Numbered from the stretch's first letter, positions 6,954-14,560 are shown. The stretch is DNA of 15,350 nucleotides from Clostridiales bacterium (GCA_031263625.1 JAISFK010000043.1:1-15350); one strand, 5' to 3'. Made by a program: numbers and translations. Notes: a model not told the origin generated them from the sequence alone.

Positions 6954-8171
6954 CTATTGCGGCTCCGGCTTTGCCTGCCCTGCCAGCGCGGCGGCGAGCC
7001 TCATGAATGCGTTCAGGTCAAGCGCCTCCCCCCTTATTCCGGGGGTTAGCCCGAGCTCAGGCGCGGCTAGCGCGCGCGCCGCCGCCTCGCGCTCCGGCGG
7101 CAGTAGTCCGGCTTGGATAAGGCAGTTTTCGAGCGTCTTCCTCCGTTGCGCGAAAGCGGCTTTCACGACGCGAAAGAACATGGCCTCGGCTTCCGGCGAA
7201 AGCCTGGCGCCGCCCGCCCCGGCACCCGCCCCGTCGCGCGCGCGGCCCGCCGCTCCCGATGCGGCTGCGGCTTTTGCGTCCAAAACCACGACCGCGGACT
7301 CCACGCCGGGCTGCGGCACGAAGCAGCGCGGCGAAACCGAAAACGCCAGTCTGGGCGCAGCGTAGTAGCCAGCCGCGACGGTGAGCGAGCCGTATGCCTT
7401 TGTTGACGGGCGCGCGGTCAGCCTGGCGGCCACTTCCTTTTGCATCATGAGCACCATTTTTTCGATGCCCGCGCCTTCCTCAAAAAAGCGCATCATGATG
7501 GGCGTCGAAATATAATATGGCAGATTGGACACAAGCTTCAGCCGCATTGCGCCGGCGGCGCTGGCGCCGTGGCCGGCGTTGCCAGCGCCGGCGGCCGCGC
7601 GCGCGGCGTCGCTGGCATGGGCATTGCCGGCATGGCCGTTGCTGTCGTTGCTGGCACGGGCATTGCCGGCATGGTCGTTGCTGTCGTTGCCGGCATGGCC
7701 GTCCGGCCCATCGCACGGCCTGTCGCCGCGCCCCGCGCCGCCTGCCGCCACGCCGCTTGCCACCGCGCTCAGCCCGCAATGGAGCGAGCCGCACGGTCTG
7801 TCTCCGCGCCCCGCCACGCCCGGCCCACTGCCCTCCGCGCCGCCCGGCCCCGGCGCCTCCAGCAATTCGGCGAGCGGGATTTTCAGAATGTCGCCATGGA
7901 TCACCCGCACGTTCCTGTGCGCGGACAGCCGCTCGCGCAGCGTCGGCAGCAGATGCCTGTCGATCTCCACCGCCGTCACGAACCCCGCCCGCTCGCACAG
8001 CAGGCCGGTCAGCGCCCCAAGCCCCGGCCCGACCTCAATGACATGGTCGCCGGGGCACAGCTCCGCCGCCGCCACTATCTTGCCGGCTATGTTTCTGTCG
8101 GCCAGAAAATTCTGCCCCAGCGTCTTCGCCGGCCTTATGTCGCCTGATTTAATCGACTGCCTCAAATCCAT
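6954..8171 (-). CDS. rsmA: 16S rRNA (adenine-N6)-dimethyltransferase KsgA/RsmA with large low-complexity insertion
   Basis: Dimethylates two adjacent adenines in the 3'-terminal hairpin of 16S rRNA during late 30S assembly. Seen: N-terminal AKTLGQNFL (residues 15-23), SAM-binding EVGPGLGALT (46-55), acidic AVEIDR (67-72), GDILK (93-97), the catalytic NLPYYIS motif (216-222), and FVPQPGVESAVV (284-295). At 405 residues it is well over the roughly 270-290 usual for the family. The excess is about 100 residues (105-208) between GDILK and NLPYY, holding two copies of GRGDRPC and a 13-residue tandem repeat, plus a smaller Ala/Gly-rich insertion (299-323). All catalytic motifs are intact, so the enzyme is probably active. 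The ATG is 10 bp after the stop of the yabE-like gene with no clear ribosome binding site, so translational coupling is likely. The rnmV gene, often between yabE and ksgA in Bacilli, is missing here. Confidence 0.94.
   Translation of the reverse strand: MDLRQSIKSGDIRPAKTLGQNFLADRNIAGKIVAAAELCPGDHVIEVGPGLGALTGLLCERAGFVTAVEIDRHLLPTLRERLSAHRNVRVIHGDILKIPLAELLEAPGPGGAEGSGPGVAGRGDRPCGSLHCGLSAVASGVAAGGAGRGDRPCDGPDGHAGNDSNDHAGNARASNDSNGHAGNAHASDAARAAAGAGNAGHGASAAGAMRLKLVSNLPYYISTPIMMRFFEEGAGIEKMVLMMQKEVAARLTARPSTKAYGSLTVAAGYYAAPRLAFSVSPRCFVPQPGVESAVVVLDAKAAAASGAAGRARDGAGAGAGGARLSPEAEAMFFRVVKAAFAQRRKTLENCLIQAGLLPPEREAAARALAAPELGLTPGIRGEALDLNAFMRLAAALAGQAKPEPQ
7611..7698. repeat. 39-bp tandem repeat inside rsmA
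   Basis: Two adjacent 39-bp copies (7611-7649 and 7650-7688) differ at only two positions, and a third copy begins at 7689 and decays after about 10 bp. They encode a 13-residue unit of the NDSNxHAGNAxAS type on the minus strand. The length is a multiple of three, so copy-number change would keep the frame. Confidence 0.85.
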
Positions 8172-8181
8172 TTCGCATCGG

Positions 8182-9480
8182 CTATTCCAGAATGTAAACC
8201 TTGGCCTTTTTCACGCCAAATTCCAAAAGCGTGGCCCTGTCCGCGTCAAAATACAAGTCCACCTTTTTCCCCTTTATCTTCCCGCCCGTGTCCCCCGCTA
8301 TGGCATAGCCGTAGTCGGGCACGGACTCGTCTATGAAGTCGATGTACAGCTCCGACCCCAAGGGAATGACGCTCGGATCCACGGCGACAACGCCTTTTTT
8401 GGCTTTCAGGCCGGTGGCCGTTATGCCAAATCCCGGATCGCCCGGCCGCTTGCCCGTGTCCTCGTATGAGGACGTGTACGCGGTGCATTTGACGTCGAGC
8501 ACCTTTGAAAACTTGAACGTCGCGCCGCCTTCCTCCGAGTGTATGCCGGAAGTGCCCTGCTCAATAATTTTGCTCACAGGCTCCGCGAGGATTTCCTCCT
8601 CCACGAGCTGCTTGTCCGCCACTACCCCATTTTCAAAGGTCACAAGGTACTCAAGCCTCTTTTTCCCCTCGGCGCCCTGCCTGACCACCTTCGTCGTGCC
8701 GCGAAGCATGCCCGCGTTGTCCCTGTAGACAGTCTTGGCCGGGATGAACTTTTCTTCAAAGGCCGTTTCCTGCCTCACCCTGACAACCTCGATGTAAAGG
8801 TCGGAATTGATCGTTCCGTCGAAATACGCGCCATTTAGCCTGTCGAGCTCCGAAAAGGCGATGCCCTGCTCGGCAAAGAGCTGCGCCACCGTTTTTTCAT
8901 ACGTCGTCAGCTCGTGCCTTTCGCCGTCCGCGAGAATCTTGACGCTGTATATGGCGTCGGCCGCCTTTTCCGTGCCCGTGTTGCGCAGATCGAGCGCGTT
9001 GCCAAGATCCGCCGCAGCGCCCCCGGCGCCCCCTGCGCCATCGGCATCCGCAACGCCTGCGGCATCCCCGCCGGCCCCGGCGGCCCCAACAGCCCCAGCG
9101 CCCGCGCCATCGCCGCCGCTCCCCTCCTGCGCGTCCAGATCTATAACGGTTTTTTGGCTGGCTTCATCATATGTTTGATGCTGCAACGCCGGCTGCGCGT
9201 CGGCGGCCAGCGGGATATACCCCGCGCGGGCCGACGGCGCCTGCGCCGCGCCCAGCTGCTGGGGCTGGGCCGCGCCGCCATCTTTCGCGCCGGACGAGCC
9301 CAGCAGGCCCAAATCGCGCGTGTAGCCGCCATCGGCGGCGCTCGCGCCGGCCATGGCGGCCTGTCCATACCACGCCGTGGCGTAATATCCCGACAAAACG
9401 GAAATTGCAACGGTTGCGGCCAGGATAGCAAATTCATGCAACTGAATTTTAGACTTTAAGCGCCTAAAAGTTCTGTTCAC
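8182..9480 (-). CDS. yabE: YabE-like cell-wall protein (DUF348, G5 and 3D domains)
   Basis: Predicted secreted or membrane-anchored cell-wall protein. An N-terminal hydrophobic segment (about residues 17-36) is followed by an Ala/Gly/Asp-rich spacer (40-160), one DUF348-like unit (177-220, YSVKILADGERHELTTYEKT), a G5 domain (about 235-310), and a C-terminal 3D domain (327-432) whose three aspartates fit D368 (VAVDPSVIPLG), D397 (AGDTGG) and D408 (KKVDLYFD). The 3D fold is shared with resuscitation-promoting-factor-like and lytic-transglycosylase-type proteins, so a role in peptidoglycan turnover is likely but not shown. The start is GTG (9478-9480) with GGGGAG just upstream and a near-consensus promoter. 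The gene order matches the yabE to ksgA neighbourhood of Bacillota. The spacer is longer and lower in complexity than usual. Confidence 0.88.
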   Translation of the reverse strand: MNRTFRRLKSKIQLHEFAILAATVAISVLSGYYATAWYGQAAMAGASAADGGYTRDLGLLGSSGAKDGGAAQPQQLGAAQAPSARAGYIPLAADAQPALQHQTYDEASQKTVIDLDAQEGSGGDGAGAGAVGAAGAGGDAAGVADADGAGGAGGAAADLGNALDLRNTGTEKAADAIYSVKILADGERHELTTYEKTVAQLFAEQGIAFSELDRLNGAYFDGTINSDLYIEVVRVRQETAFEEKFIPAKTVYRDNAGMLRGTTKVVRQGAEGKKRLEYLVTFENGVVADKQLVEEEILAEPVSKIIEQGTSGIHSEEGGATFKFSKVLDVKCTAYTSSYEDTGKRPGDPGFGITATGLKAKKGVVAVDPSVIPLGSELYIDFIDESVPDYGYAIAGDTGGKIKGKKVDLYFDADRATLLEFGVKKAKVYILE

Positions 9481-9519
9481 CAGACTCCCCTTTTTTTTGC
9501 AACTGGTAAAGACAGGATT

Positions 9520-9548
9520 ATTTTAGCGCACGGCGCGATTTTTGTCAA
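9520..9548 (-). promoter_or_regulatory. Near-consensus sigma-A promoter of yabE-rsmA
   Basis: Minus strand: a perfect TTGACA (9543-9548), a 17-bp spacer, and TAAAAT (9520-9525), about 40 bp before the GTG start. It probably drives yabE and, through the 10-bp junction, rsmA. Confidence 0.8.
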
Positions 9549-9676
9549 ATTTTTCGGCCCTTCGCGCGGCTTTTCGCCGTTTTCTCCGTTTTCGGCCGTT
9601 TCCGGCTCGCTTTCGCCCCACTTCGGGCCCATTTGCACCCCACTTGCGCCCCGCTTTCGCCGGGCAAAAGCCGCTT

Positions 9677-9702
9677 GCCACTAAAAGACGCCACTAAAAG
9701 AC
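9677..9702. repeat. 13-bp direct repeat, two adjacent copies
   Basis: GCCACTAAAAGAC occurs at 9677-9689 and again at 9690-9702, just downstream of the hypothetical gene. The rest of 9551-9733 is non-coding, with degenerate TTTTCGGC/CGTTTTC-like units and no convincing terminator. Confidence 0.7.
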
Positions 9703-9733
9703 CGCATATAGTCGCCGAGCGCCGCTCACTTGC

Positions 9734-10270
9734 TCACTCTTCGTCCTCCTCGTCTATGATGCGCTGCATCTCCGCAATTTCATCCTCGCCTGGCTGGCTT
9801 TTTTTCCACTCGTCATAGACGCTTTCTATAGCCTCTCCGGGCGCGTCCGGAATCCAATCCGAAAGTTCTGAGCCCAAACCTCTTTCAGATCTTTGGATTC
9901 CCTTGATGATTCCGGCGCAATAATTCTTTGCCACGTCGGACATGCCGCGTTTCAAATATTTATTCATTTCGTCGATAAATGGTTCAATCGCTTCATTGAA
10001 CATCTCCCAAGCTTCGTCCGAAGGATCTTTGTAGCCGTATCTGGTTTTCCCGGAACGGCTGTACAAATCCTCGATGTCAAGCGCTGCCAAGCTGCTGGCG
10101 ACATCACTCGCAATATCATCAGGACTGACATCGCGCAGGATTCGCTTTGCCGTATTGTAAACTTTGCTCAGCAAGTCGGGGTTCTCGTTGACAAGGGCGA
10201 ACAAAACGCTACGGGCGCTGTCCGGATCCAGGCTCTGGATAAGCCCCTTTTTTGATATTCGCGCAGGCAT
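9734..10270 (-). CDS. Hypothetical protein, helical and acidic
   Basis: 178-aa protein of unknown function with no membrane segment or signal peptide. It is predicted to be mainly alpha-helical and ends in a strongly acidic tail (IIDEEDEE). Its middle part (SARSVLFALVNENPDL, then LDIEDLYSRSGKTRYGY, then a helix with MFNEAIEPF and MNKYLKRGM) recalls the region that follows the zinc finger in some SWIM-domain proteins, but no Cys/His zinc motif is present, so this is only a weak resemblance. The ATG at 10268-10270 was chosen because GGGAG (10283-10287) lies 11 nt before it; an in-frame GTG at 10282 would add four residues but overlaps that ribosome binding site. Unlike most neighbours it contains no low-complexity insertion and has more moderate codon use, which could mean later acquisition. 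Confidence 0.75.
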   Translation of the reverse strand: MPARISKKGLIQSLDPDSARSVLFALVNENPDLLSKVYNTAKRILRDVSPDDIASDVASSLAALDIEDLYSRSGKTRYGYKDPSDEAWEMFNEAIEPFIDEMNKYLKRGMSDVAKNYCAGIIKGIQRSERGLGSELSDWIPDAPGEAIESVYDEWKKSQPGEDEIAEMQRIIDEEDEE

Positions 10271-10304
10271 TGTTGCGGCCACTCCCTTTCAAGTTTTGGC
10301 ATAA

Positions 10305-10317
10305 ATGTATCATACAT
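10305..10317. promoter_or_regulatory. 13-bp palindrome overlapping a -10 box, possible operator
   Basis: ATGTATCATACAT is a perfect palindrome (6-bp arms, one central base) covering the -10 hexamer of the promoter for the hypothetical gene. The position suits a repressor site; no regulator can be named. Confidence 0.4.
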
Positions 10318-10337
10318 CCAAAAGCGCACCGATTCAA
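10309..10337 (-). promoter_or_regulatory. Sigma-A promoter of the hypothetical gene
   Basis: Minus strand: TTGAAT (10332-10337), a 17-bp spacer, and TATGAT (10309-10314), about 40 bp before the ATG at 10270. It separates this gene from the chromate-transporter operon upstream. Confidence 0.65.
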
Positions 10338-10400
10338 TACCTTAATTTGAAACTCAAAAGTATATGCCGCCGCTTGCAATAAGCTCGCCAGGCTCTGGGC

Positions 10401-10982
10401 CTACGGGATCAGGATGGCGCCCGCGACGCCGGAGAGCACGGTGACGAGGATCGGGTTCGCCTTGAGCTTCGTCAGCGCGAAAGCCGCCAGGACGAACAGG
10501 AGCAGGCTGGCGGGGGATATGACGGACAACGGGTCGCTAAAGACGCTGCCGAAAAAAGACTGGAAAGTCGTGCCCTCGACCAAGAACACGTCCTTGCCGA
10601 TCGTCATGGAAGCCGCGGCTATGAGCCCGATCGCGGCCGGCCTGACGCCTGCCATGAAGCCCCGGACAAAGCGCGACTGCTTGAACTTTTCGATGAAATA
10701 CATAACCGCGAGCACGACGATGTAGCTTGGCGCGCATATGCCCAGCGTCGCCGCGAGCGAGCCCCAGAATCCGGAGTTGAGGTAGCCGACGTATGTCGCG
10801 CCGTTGACGGCCAGCGGGCCGGGCACGATCAGATCGACCGCCACGAGATCGGCAAACTGCTGGCTGCTGATGCCCAGCGCGCCAAGCTCCGTGGCGATGA
10901 TGGATATGATGGCGTACCCGCCGCCAAAGCCGATCAGCCCAATTCTGAAGAATATGAGAAACAAGATAAAAAACGCTGTCAT
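10401..10982 (-). CDS. Chromate transporter family protein, second half (short-chain CHR)
   Basis: 193-aa membrane protein of the chromate ion transporter (CHR) superfamily. In short-chain members two half-size proteins work as a pair. Seen: FRIGLIGFGGGYAIISII near the N-terminus (about residues 12-29), the conserved VDLIVPGPLAVNGATYVGY block (49-67), and about five or six hydrophobic stretches. Its ATG overlaps the stop of the partner gene (ATGA, 10979-10982), so the two are translationally coupled. Unlike the partner it ends without an extra tail. Substrate is inferred from the family; chromate efflux has been shown only for some members. Confidence 0.9.
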   Translation of the reverse strand: MTAFFILFLIFFRIGLIGFGGGYAIISIIATELGALGISSQQFADLVAVDLIVPGPLAVNGATYVGYLNSGFWGSLAATLGICAPSYIVVLAVMYFIEKFKQSRFVRGFMAGVRPAAIGLIAAASMTIGKDVFLVEGTTFQSFFGSVFSDPLSVISPASLLLFVLAAFALTKLKANPILVTVLSGVAGAILIP

Positions 10983-11842
10983 GGCCGGCCTTCCCCGCTT
11001 CGCTCTTCGCCTGCTCCGCGCGCATCGCCCGCCTGGCCGGCATCGCTCGTTTCGCCCGCGCCGCCCGTTTCGCCCGTCTGGCCTGCCGGGTCGCCTGGCT
11101 CGCCACCTGCATCACCCGCATCGCCCGTTTCGCCCGCGCCGCCCGCCGGCCCTGCCGGATCGCCCGGCCCGCCGCCCGGCCGCGCCGCGGACTCGCCGCC
11201 ATGCCCGTCGCCGCCCGGCGCCTCGCCAAGCGCTCCCGCCCGCTCCGCGCCCGGCGCCTCGCCTTCCGGCTTTTCGCCGGCCTTTTGCCCGCCCGCGAGC
11301 GTCACGGCGATGCCGGCGGCGGCCGCCGAAATGATCACGGGAAACGCGCCGACGTTCAAAAAGAGCACGAGGACAAACGACACAGCTACGACAGCCATCG
11401 GGAACGCCTTCCGGATGTCCTTCTTGCCAAGCTTGATGGCCGAATAGAGTATCAGCGCCGCCGAAGCCGCCCTTACGCCCTTAAAGGCGCTTTCGACCCT
11501 GTCCGTCCTGGGTATGAAATTGATAAGCGCCGTCGCCGCCAGCATGAGGACGAAAGCGGGCAGAACCGTGCCAAGGCCGGCCGCGAGCGCGCCCGGCAAG
11601 CCCGCGGCGCTCTTGCCGACAAAAATGGCGCAGTTCAGCGCGATCATTCCGGGAAGCGTCTGCGAGAGAGCGGCATATTCCAAAAAAGCCTCGTCGTCCA
11701 GCATTTTGTACTTTTCAATGACGTCTTTCTGTATAAGCGGCAGCATGGCAAGCCCGCCGGCAAAGGTAAACGTCCCCGCCTTCAGGAAGATCCAGAACAG
11801 CCGCGCCAAGACCAGAAAGCCGCGCTCTTTTTGCTTCGCCAA
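10979..11842 (-). CDS. Chromate transporter family protein, first half, with Gly-rich C-terminal tail
   Basis: 287-aa partner of the downstream CHR protein. The first 183 residues are a normal CHR half: FLKAGTFTFAGGLAMLPLI (19-37), EEAFLEY-like DDEAFLEYAALSQTLPGMIALN (49-70), then hydrophobic helices to about residue 183. The last 104 residues form a Gly/Ala/Pro/Glu-rich hydrophilic tail with GGAGET at 234-239 and 260-265, reflecting DNA repeats with a 78-bp period. Such a tail is not part of the family. The start is TTG (11840-11842) close behind GGGGTGAGG. The gene probably forms an operon with the 59-aa ORF 57 bp upstream and the overlapping second half downstream. Confidence 0.88.
   Translation of the reverse strand: MAKQKERGFLVLARLFWIFLKAGTFTFAGGLAMLPLIQKDVIEKYKMLDDEAFLEYAALSQTLPGMIALNCAIFVGKSAAGLPGALAAGLGTVLPAFVLMLAATALINFIPRTDRVESAFKGVRAASAALILYSAIKLGKKDIRKAFPMAVVAVSFVLVLFLNVGAFPVIISAAAAGIAVTLAGGQKAGEKPEGEAPGAERAGALGEAPGGDGHGGESAARPGGGPGDPAGPAGGAGETGDAGDAGGEPGDPAGQTGETGGAGETSDAGQAGDARGAGEERSGEGRP
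11050..11145. repeat. Repeats with 78-bp period in the tail of the first chromate-transporter half
   Basis: The 18-mer TTTCGCCCGCGCCGCCCG occurs at 11050-11067 and 11128-11145, exactly 78 bp apart, with related CGCCCG-rich units between. It encodes GGAGET on the minus strand in both places. Confidence 0.75.
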
Positions 11843-11899
11843 AACCTCACCCCAAAATACGGCCGGCCAAACCAGCGCCCGCGCGCCATTTTGCGCCGC

Positions 11900-12079
11900 C
11901 TACATAAAGCTCGACGCGTCAAACGACTCCGGCGGCTCGTGATCCGACAGCACCCGCAATATGTCCTGGTGCGCCGCCACAAACTCCTCGGCAAAGTCCG
12001 TCGGCTTAGGGGTCACTCCGTTTTGGGTCAGTTCCATCCATTTAAGCGCGAGATAAAAAGCCTTCTTTTGCAAATCCAT
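11900..12079 (-). CDS. Small hypothetical protein (59 aa) leading the chromate-transporter operon
   Basis: Open frame of 59 codons from ATG (12077-12079) to TAG (11900-11902). A perfect GGAGG (12087-12091) lies 7 nt upstream, the best ribosome binding site in this part of the window. The protein begins MDLQKKAFYLALKWMELTQN, is soluble and acidic, has no signal peptide, cysteine cluster or DNA-binding motif that can be recognised, and ends in SFDASSFM. The gene lies 57 bp before the first chromate-transporter half on the same strand and has a possible promoter upstream. No function can be assigned. Confidence 0.72.
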   Translation of the reverse strand: MDLQKKAFYLALKWMELTQNGVTPKPTDFAEEFVAAHQDILRVLSDHEPPESFDASSFM

Positions 12080-12124
12080 ATTGCAGCCTCCACTCTAATA
12101 AGCATTGCATTTGCGCTATTCATG

Positions 12125-12155
12125 ATTTTACCACGATACGCGCATGAATAAACAA
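12125..12155 (-). promoter_or_regulatory. Possible promoter of the 59-aa ORF/chromate-transporter operon
   Basis: Minus strand: TGG-TAAAAT, an extended -10 type (TAAAAT at 12125-12130), with a weak TTGTTT at 12150-12155 and a 19-bp spacer. It lies about 45 bp before the ATG at 12079. The AT-rich stretch 12080-12165 contrasts with the coding DNA on both sides. Confidence 0.5.
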
Positions 12156-12229
12156 TTCTGATCGCAACACGCCGCACGAGTGCGCGAGTTGCCTATTCGC
12201 TCGCCGGCTCGCCGCGCCAGCCAGCTGCC

Positions 12230-12266
12230 GCGAGCTGCCCGTTCGCCCGCCTGCTCGCCAGCTCGC
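12230..12266. repeat. Inverted repeat downstream of the flavoprotein gene
   Basis: GCGAGCTG (12230-12237) and CAGCTCGC (12259-12266) are exact reverse complements around a 21-nt loop, among several GCTCGCC-like direct repeats between 12196 and 12270. There is no T-tract on the minus strand, so a terminator role is uncertain. Confidence 0.35.
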
Positions 12267-12271
12267 CGCGC

Positions 12272-14560
12272 TCAGTCGCCGCCGCCCTCGCGGAACTCGC
12301 GCCAGACGTTCTCGAAAAAATCGTCGCTGTCCGGGATGGGCCGCGCATCGCGCCACGAAAACGCGGGCTCGCCGTTCGCGTATGACGCCTCCTGCACCAG
12401 GTTGCCAAGGCTGCCGTCGTCCAGCGCGAAAGCGAGATCGTCCGGGAGCCAGTCGTATGGCTTGCCGCCGTTCGGATCCGCGTAAATGGCGCTGCCGCGG
12501 CTCTTGCCGCCGGCCCTGGCGTAGTCCTCCATGGCCGACAGATACACCAGCTGGCAAATCAGGACGTCGCGCAGCCTGAAAACCGCGCCCAGCTCGTCGC
12601 CTGACGCCCTGACGGTCTGCGCGAGCGACGCAAGCTCCGCCTTTGTTTCGGCGATCGCTTCCCCAATGCGCCTCGCGTCGCGTATTGGCCCGCCGACCCG
12701 GCTCATGCGCCGGGCCGCCCTGTCCCAGAGCGCCAGTGCGCTGGCGCCATCTTCTTGGGCGCCATCCCCTTTGGCGCCGCTCTCCCGGCCCCGCGCTTCG
12801 CCCCTTCCATCCCGCGCTCCGCCGTCCGGCGCAACGCCGTCGCCGGCTCCTTGCGCGGCGCCGCTCTCCCCGTCCGGCGCAACGCCTCCGCTCGGCACAA
12901 CGCCGCCGCTCTCTCCGTCCTCGCCATTGCTCCCGCTCCCGCCGCGCAACGCGGTCGCCGCCAGCGCAAGGATCTCCTCGACCTGCCTGCGCCCCTCCGG
13001 CGACAGCCCGCCCGCCCGCGCGCTCCCGGCGCGGCGCGCGGCGATATGCATCGCCGCCCTGGCGGATCCCGCCTGCCCCGCGTTGAGGGCGCTGCCGCCC
13101 GGCCTGTACACCCCGTGGGTCGCCGCCGCCTCCCCCGCCGCGAAAAGGCCCTCGACGCTCGTCTGCCAGTGGCGGCCAACCGCCAGCCCGCCGTTGTTGT
13201 GCTGGGCGCACAGCGCTATTTCCAGCGGCTCGGCGGCCAAATCGACGCCTCGGTCGCGGTAGAAGTCCACAGCCGGGCTGTTCATGCGCAAAAGCCTGTC
13301 CAGCGGCGTGCCAAAGCAGGCGCCCGCCTTCTCAAGGTATGCCCTGGCCTCGCCCCCCAGCAGGGAAAAATCGAGGCCGCCGCCGCGCGGGTTCCGGCGA
13401 TAGTCCAAAAACACCCGCCGGCCGCCCGCGCGTTCCAGATGCACGAGAATGTCGATGGCGGACGAGCCGCCGCTCGCCACCTTGCGCGCGTCAAACGGCC
13501 ACTGGTAGCCCTTCAGAAACACGCTGTCAAGCATATCCCCCTCGCTGCGGAAGTAGTCGCGGAGAAACTCCCGCCCGCCGCCGCCGTCCGGCCCCGTGGA
13601 GACAAAGCGGGGCAGCGCCTGCATGAACGTGCCGCTCACGTTCCACCTCGGCGCCACGGATGCCAGCCCGTACTGCCATTCGGTCAGATTCCGGCCGGCC
13701 GCCCCCGCTTCGAGCGCTATGCCGGTCGCGCCGCACTGCCCGGCCGGATACACGCTGTCGGCGTACATGCCCGCCGGCCCGCCGGTGGCCAATACCAAGT
13801 TCCTGCAAAAAAACAGCGCGTATCCGCGGTCGGCCGCGGCGTAGCACAGCACCCCCCTGCATGCGCCGCCCTCGACGACGACCCTCACGGCCTGCATGCC
13901 GTCATACACGGGAATCCCCCTGGCTTCCGCGTCCTCCTGCAGCCTTTCGGTCATGAGCCTGGACGTGTACGGGCCAGCGCTGGTGGCCCGGCGCCGCGGA
14001 TCGTGGTCGGTTTTGTAGCCGACGTGCTCCCCGTAACGGTTTCTAGGGAAAGGCACCCCCAGCTCCACGAGCCGGAAAAAGCTCTGCGCGGACAGCGCCG
14101 CCTCGCACAGCGCGATGTCGCCGTCCACGCACCCGCCGGCGAACAGGGTTTCGGCCATCTCGCGGACGCTGTCGGCCTCGCCGCCCGCCAGCGTGAGCTT
14201 GTAGTATGTCTGCTTGTCGCTCCCGGCGTTGCGGGAAGTGCCCACGCCCACGCCCTCTGTGACTATGGCGACGTCGCGCTGGCCCAGGCCGTGCAGCCGG
14301 CAGGCGGCGTTGTAGCCGGCCGCCCCCGTGCCGACGACCACCGTGTTGAAGGCGCATGCCCGCACGTTAGCGCCCCCGATCCGCAGGCTGGCCGCCGCCT
14401 CGGCCCGCGACGGCGTTTGCGCCTGCGATTGCGCTTTTGCCTGCGGTCGCGCCTTTGATCGCGCTTTTGCCTGCGATTGCGCTTTTGCCTTCAGCTGTTC
14501 TTTTGCTTTCGATTGCTCCATTGCTTTCGATTGCGCCTCTGCCTTCGATTGCTCTTTCAT
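12272..14560 (-). CDS. FAD-dependent oxidoreductase, fumarate reductase/succinate dehydrogenase flavoprotein-like
   Basis: 762-aa flavoprotein of the FrdA/SdhA/NadB superfamily. Seen: dinucleotide-binding FNTVVVGTGAAGYNAA (71-86), ATGG (258-261), HNNGGLAVGRHWQTSVEGLFAAGE with THGVYRPGGSALN (454-493), which is the C-terminal FAD-binding block, and a helical C-terminal domain from about 608. The substrate is unknown; the side-by-side short-chain dehydrogenase suggests oxidation of a hydroxylated or sugar-like compound rather than respiratory fumarate reduction, and no iron-sulfur or membrane-anchor subunit is present. Oddities: the first 50 residues are hexapeptide repeats of the KEQSKA/EAQSKA type, and residues 539-607 are a Gly/Asp/Ser-rich insertion before the C-terminal domain. 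The ATG at 14558-14560 was chosen because the frame, though open further upstream, would then run over the 3' end of the dehydrogenase gene and encode unrelated sequence. The ribosome binding site is poor. Confidence 0.85.
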   Translation of the reverse strand: MKEQSKAEAQSKAMEQSKAKEQLKAKAQSQAKARSKARPQAKAQSQAQTPSRAEAAASLRIGGANVRACAFNTVVVGTGAAGYNAACRLHGLGQRDVAIVTEGVGVGTSRNAGSDKQTYYKLTLAGGEADSVREMAETLFAGGCVDGDIALCEAALSAQSFFRLVELGVPFPRNRYGEHVGYKTDHDPRRRATSAGPYTSRLMTERLQEDAEARGIPVYDGMQAVRVVVEGGACRGVLCYAAADRGYALFFCRNLVLATGGPAGMYADSVYPAGQCGATGIALEAGAAGRNLTEWQYGLASVAPRWNVSGTFMQALPRFVSTGPDGGGGREFLRDYFRSEGDMLDSVFLKGYQWPFDARKVASGGSSAIDILVHLERAGGRRVFLDYRRNPRGGGLDFSLLGGEARAYLEKAGACFGTPLDRLLRMNSPAVDFYRDRGVDLAAEPLEIALCAQHNNGGLAVGRHWQTSVEGLFAAGEAAATHGVYRPGGSALNAGQAGSARAAMHIAARRAGSARAGGLSPEGRRQVEEILALAATALRGGSGSNGEDGESGGVVPSGGVAPDGESGAAQGAGDGVAPDGGARDGRGEARGRESGAKGDGAQEDGASALALWDRAARRMSRVGGPIRDARRIGEAIAETKAELASLAQTVRASGDELGAVFRLRDVLICQLVYLSAMEDYARAGGKSRGSAIYADPNGGKPYDWLPDDLAFALDDGSLGNLVQEASYANGEPAFSWRDARPIPDSDDFFENVWREFREGGGD
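14411..14557. repeat. 18-bp tandem repeats at the 5' end of the flavoprotein gene
   Basis: About eight degenerate 18-bp units, of the type GATTGCGCTTTTGCCTGC on the plus strand, encode hexapeptides on the minus strand: KEQSKA, EAQSKA, MEQSKA, KEQLKA, KAQSQA, KARSKA, RPQAKA, QSQAQT. The charge is strongly basic and polar, with no hydrophobic residues that would make a signal peptide. Confidence 0.8.

Noticed and set aside
7611..7698. Possible CRISPR-like or minisatellite array
   Set aside because: Only two full copies with no spacers, lying in frame inside rsmA; it is a coding tandem duplication.
12755..14458. 567-codon open frame on the plus strand
   Set aside because: Antisense of the flavoprotein gene; high GC keeps it open, and the sense strand encodes the FAD-binding motifs.
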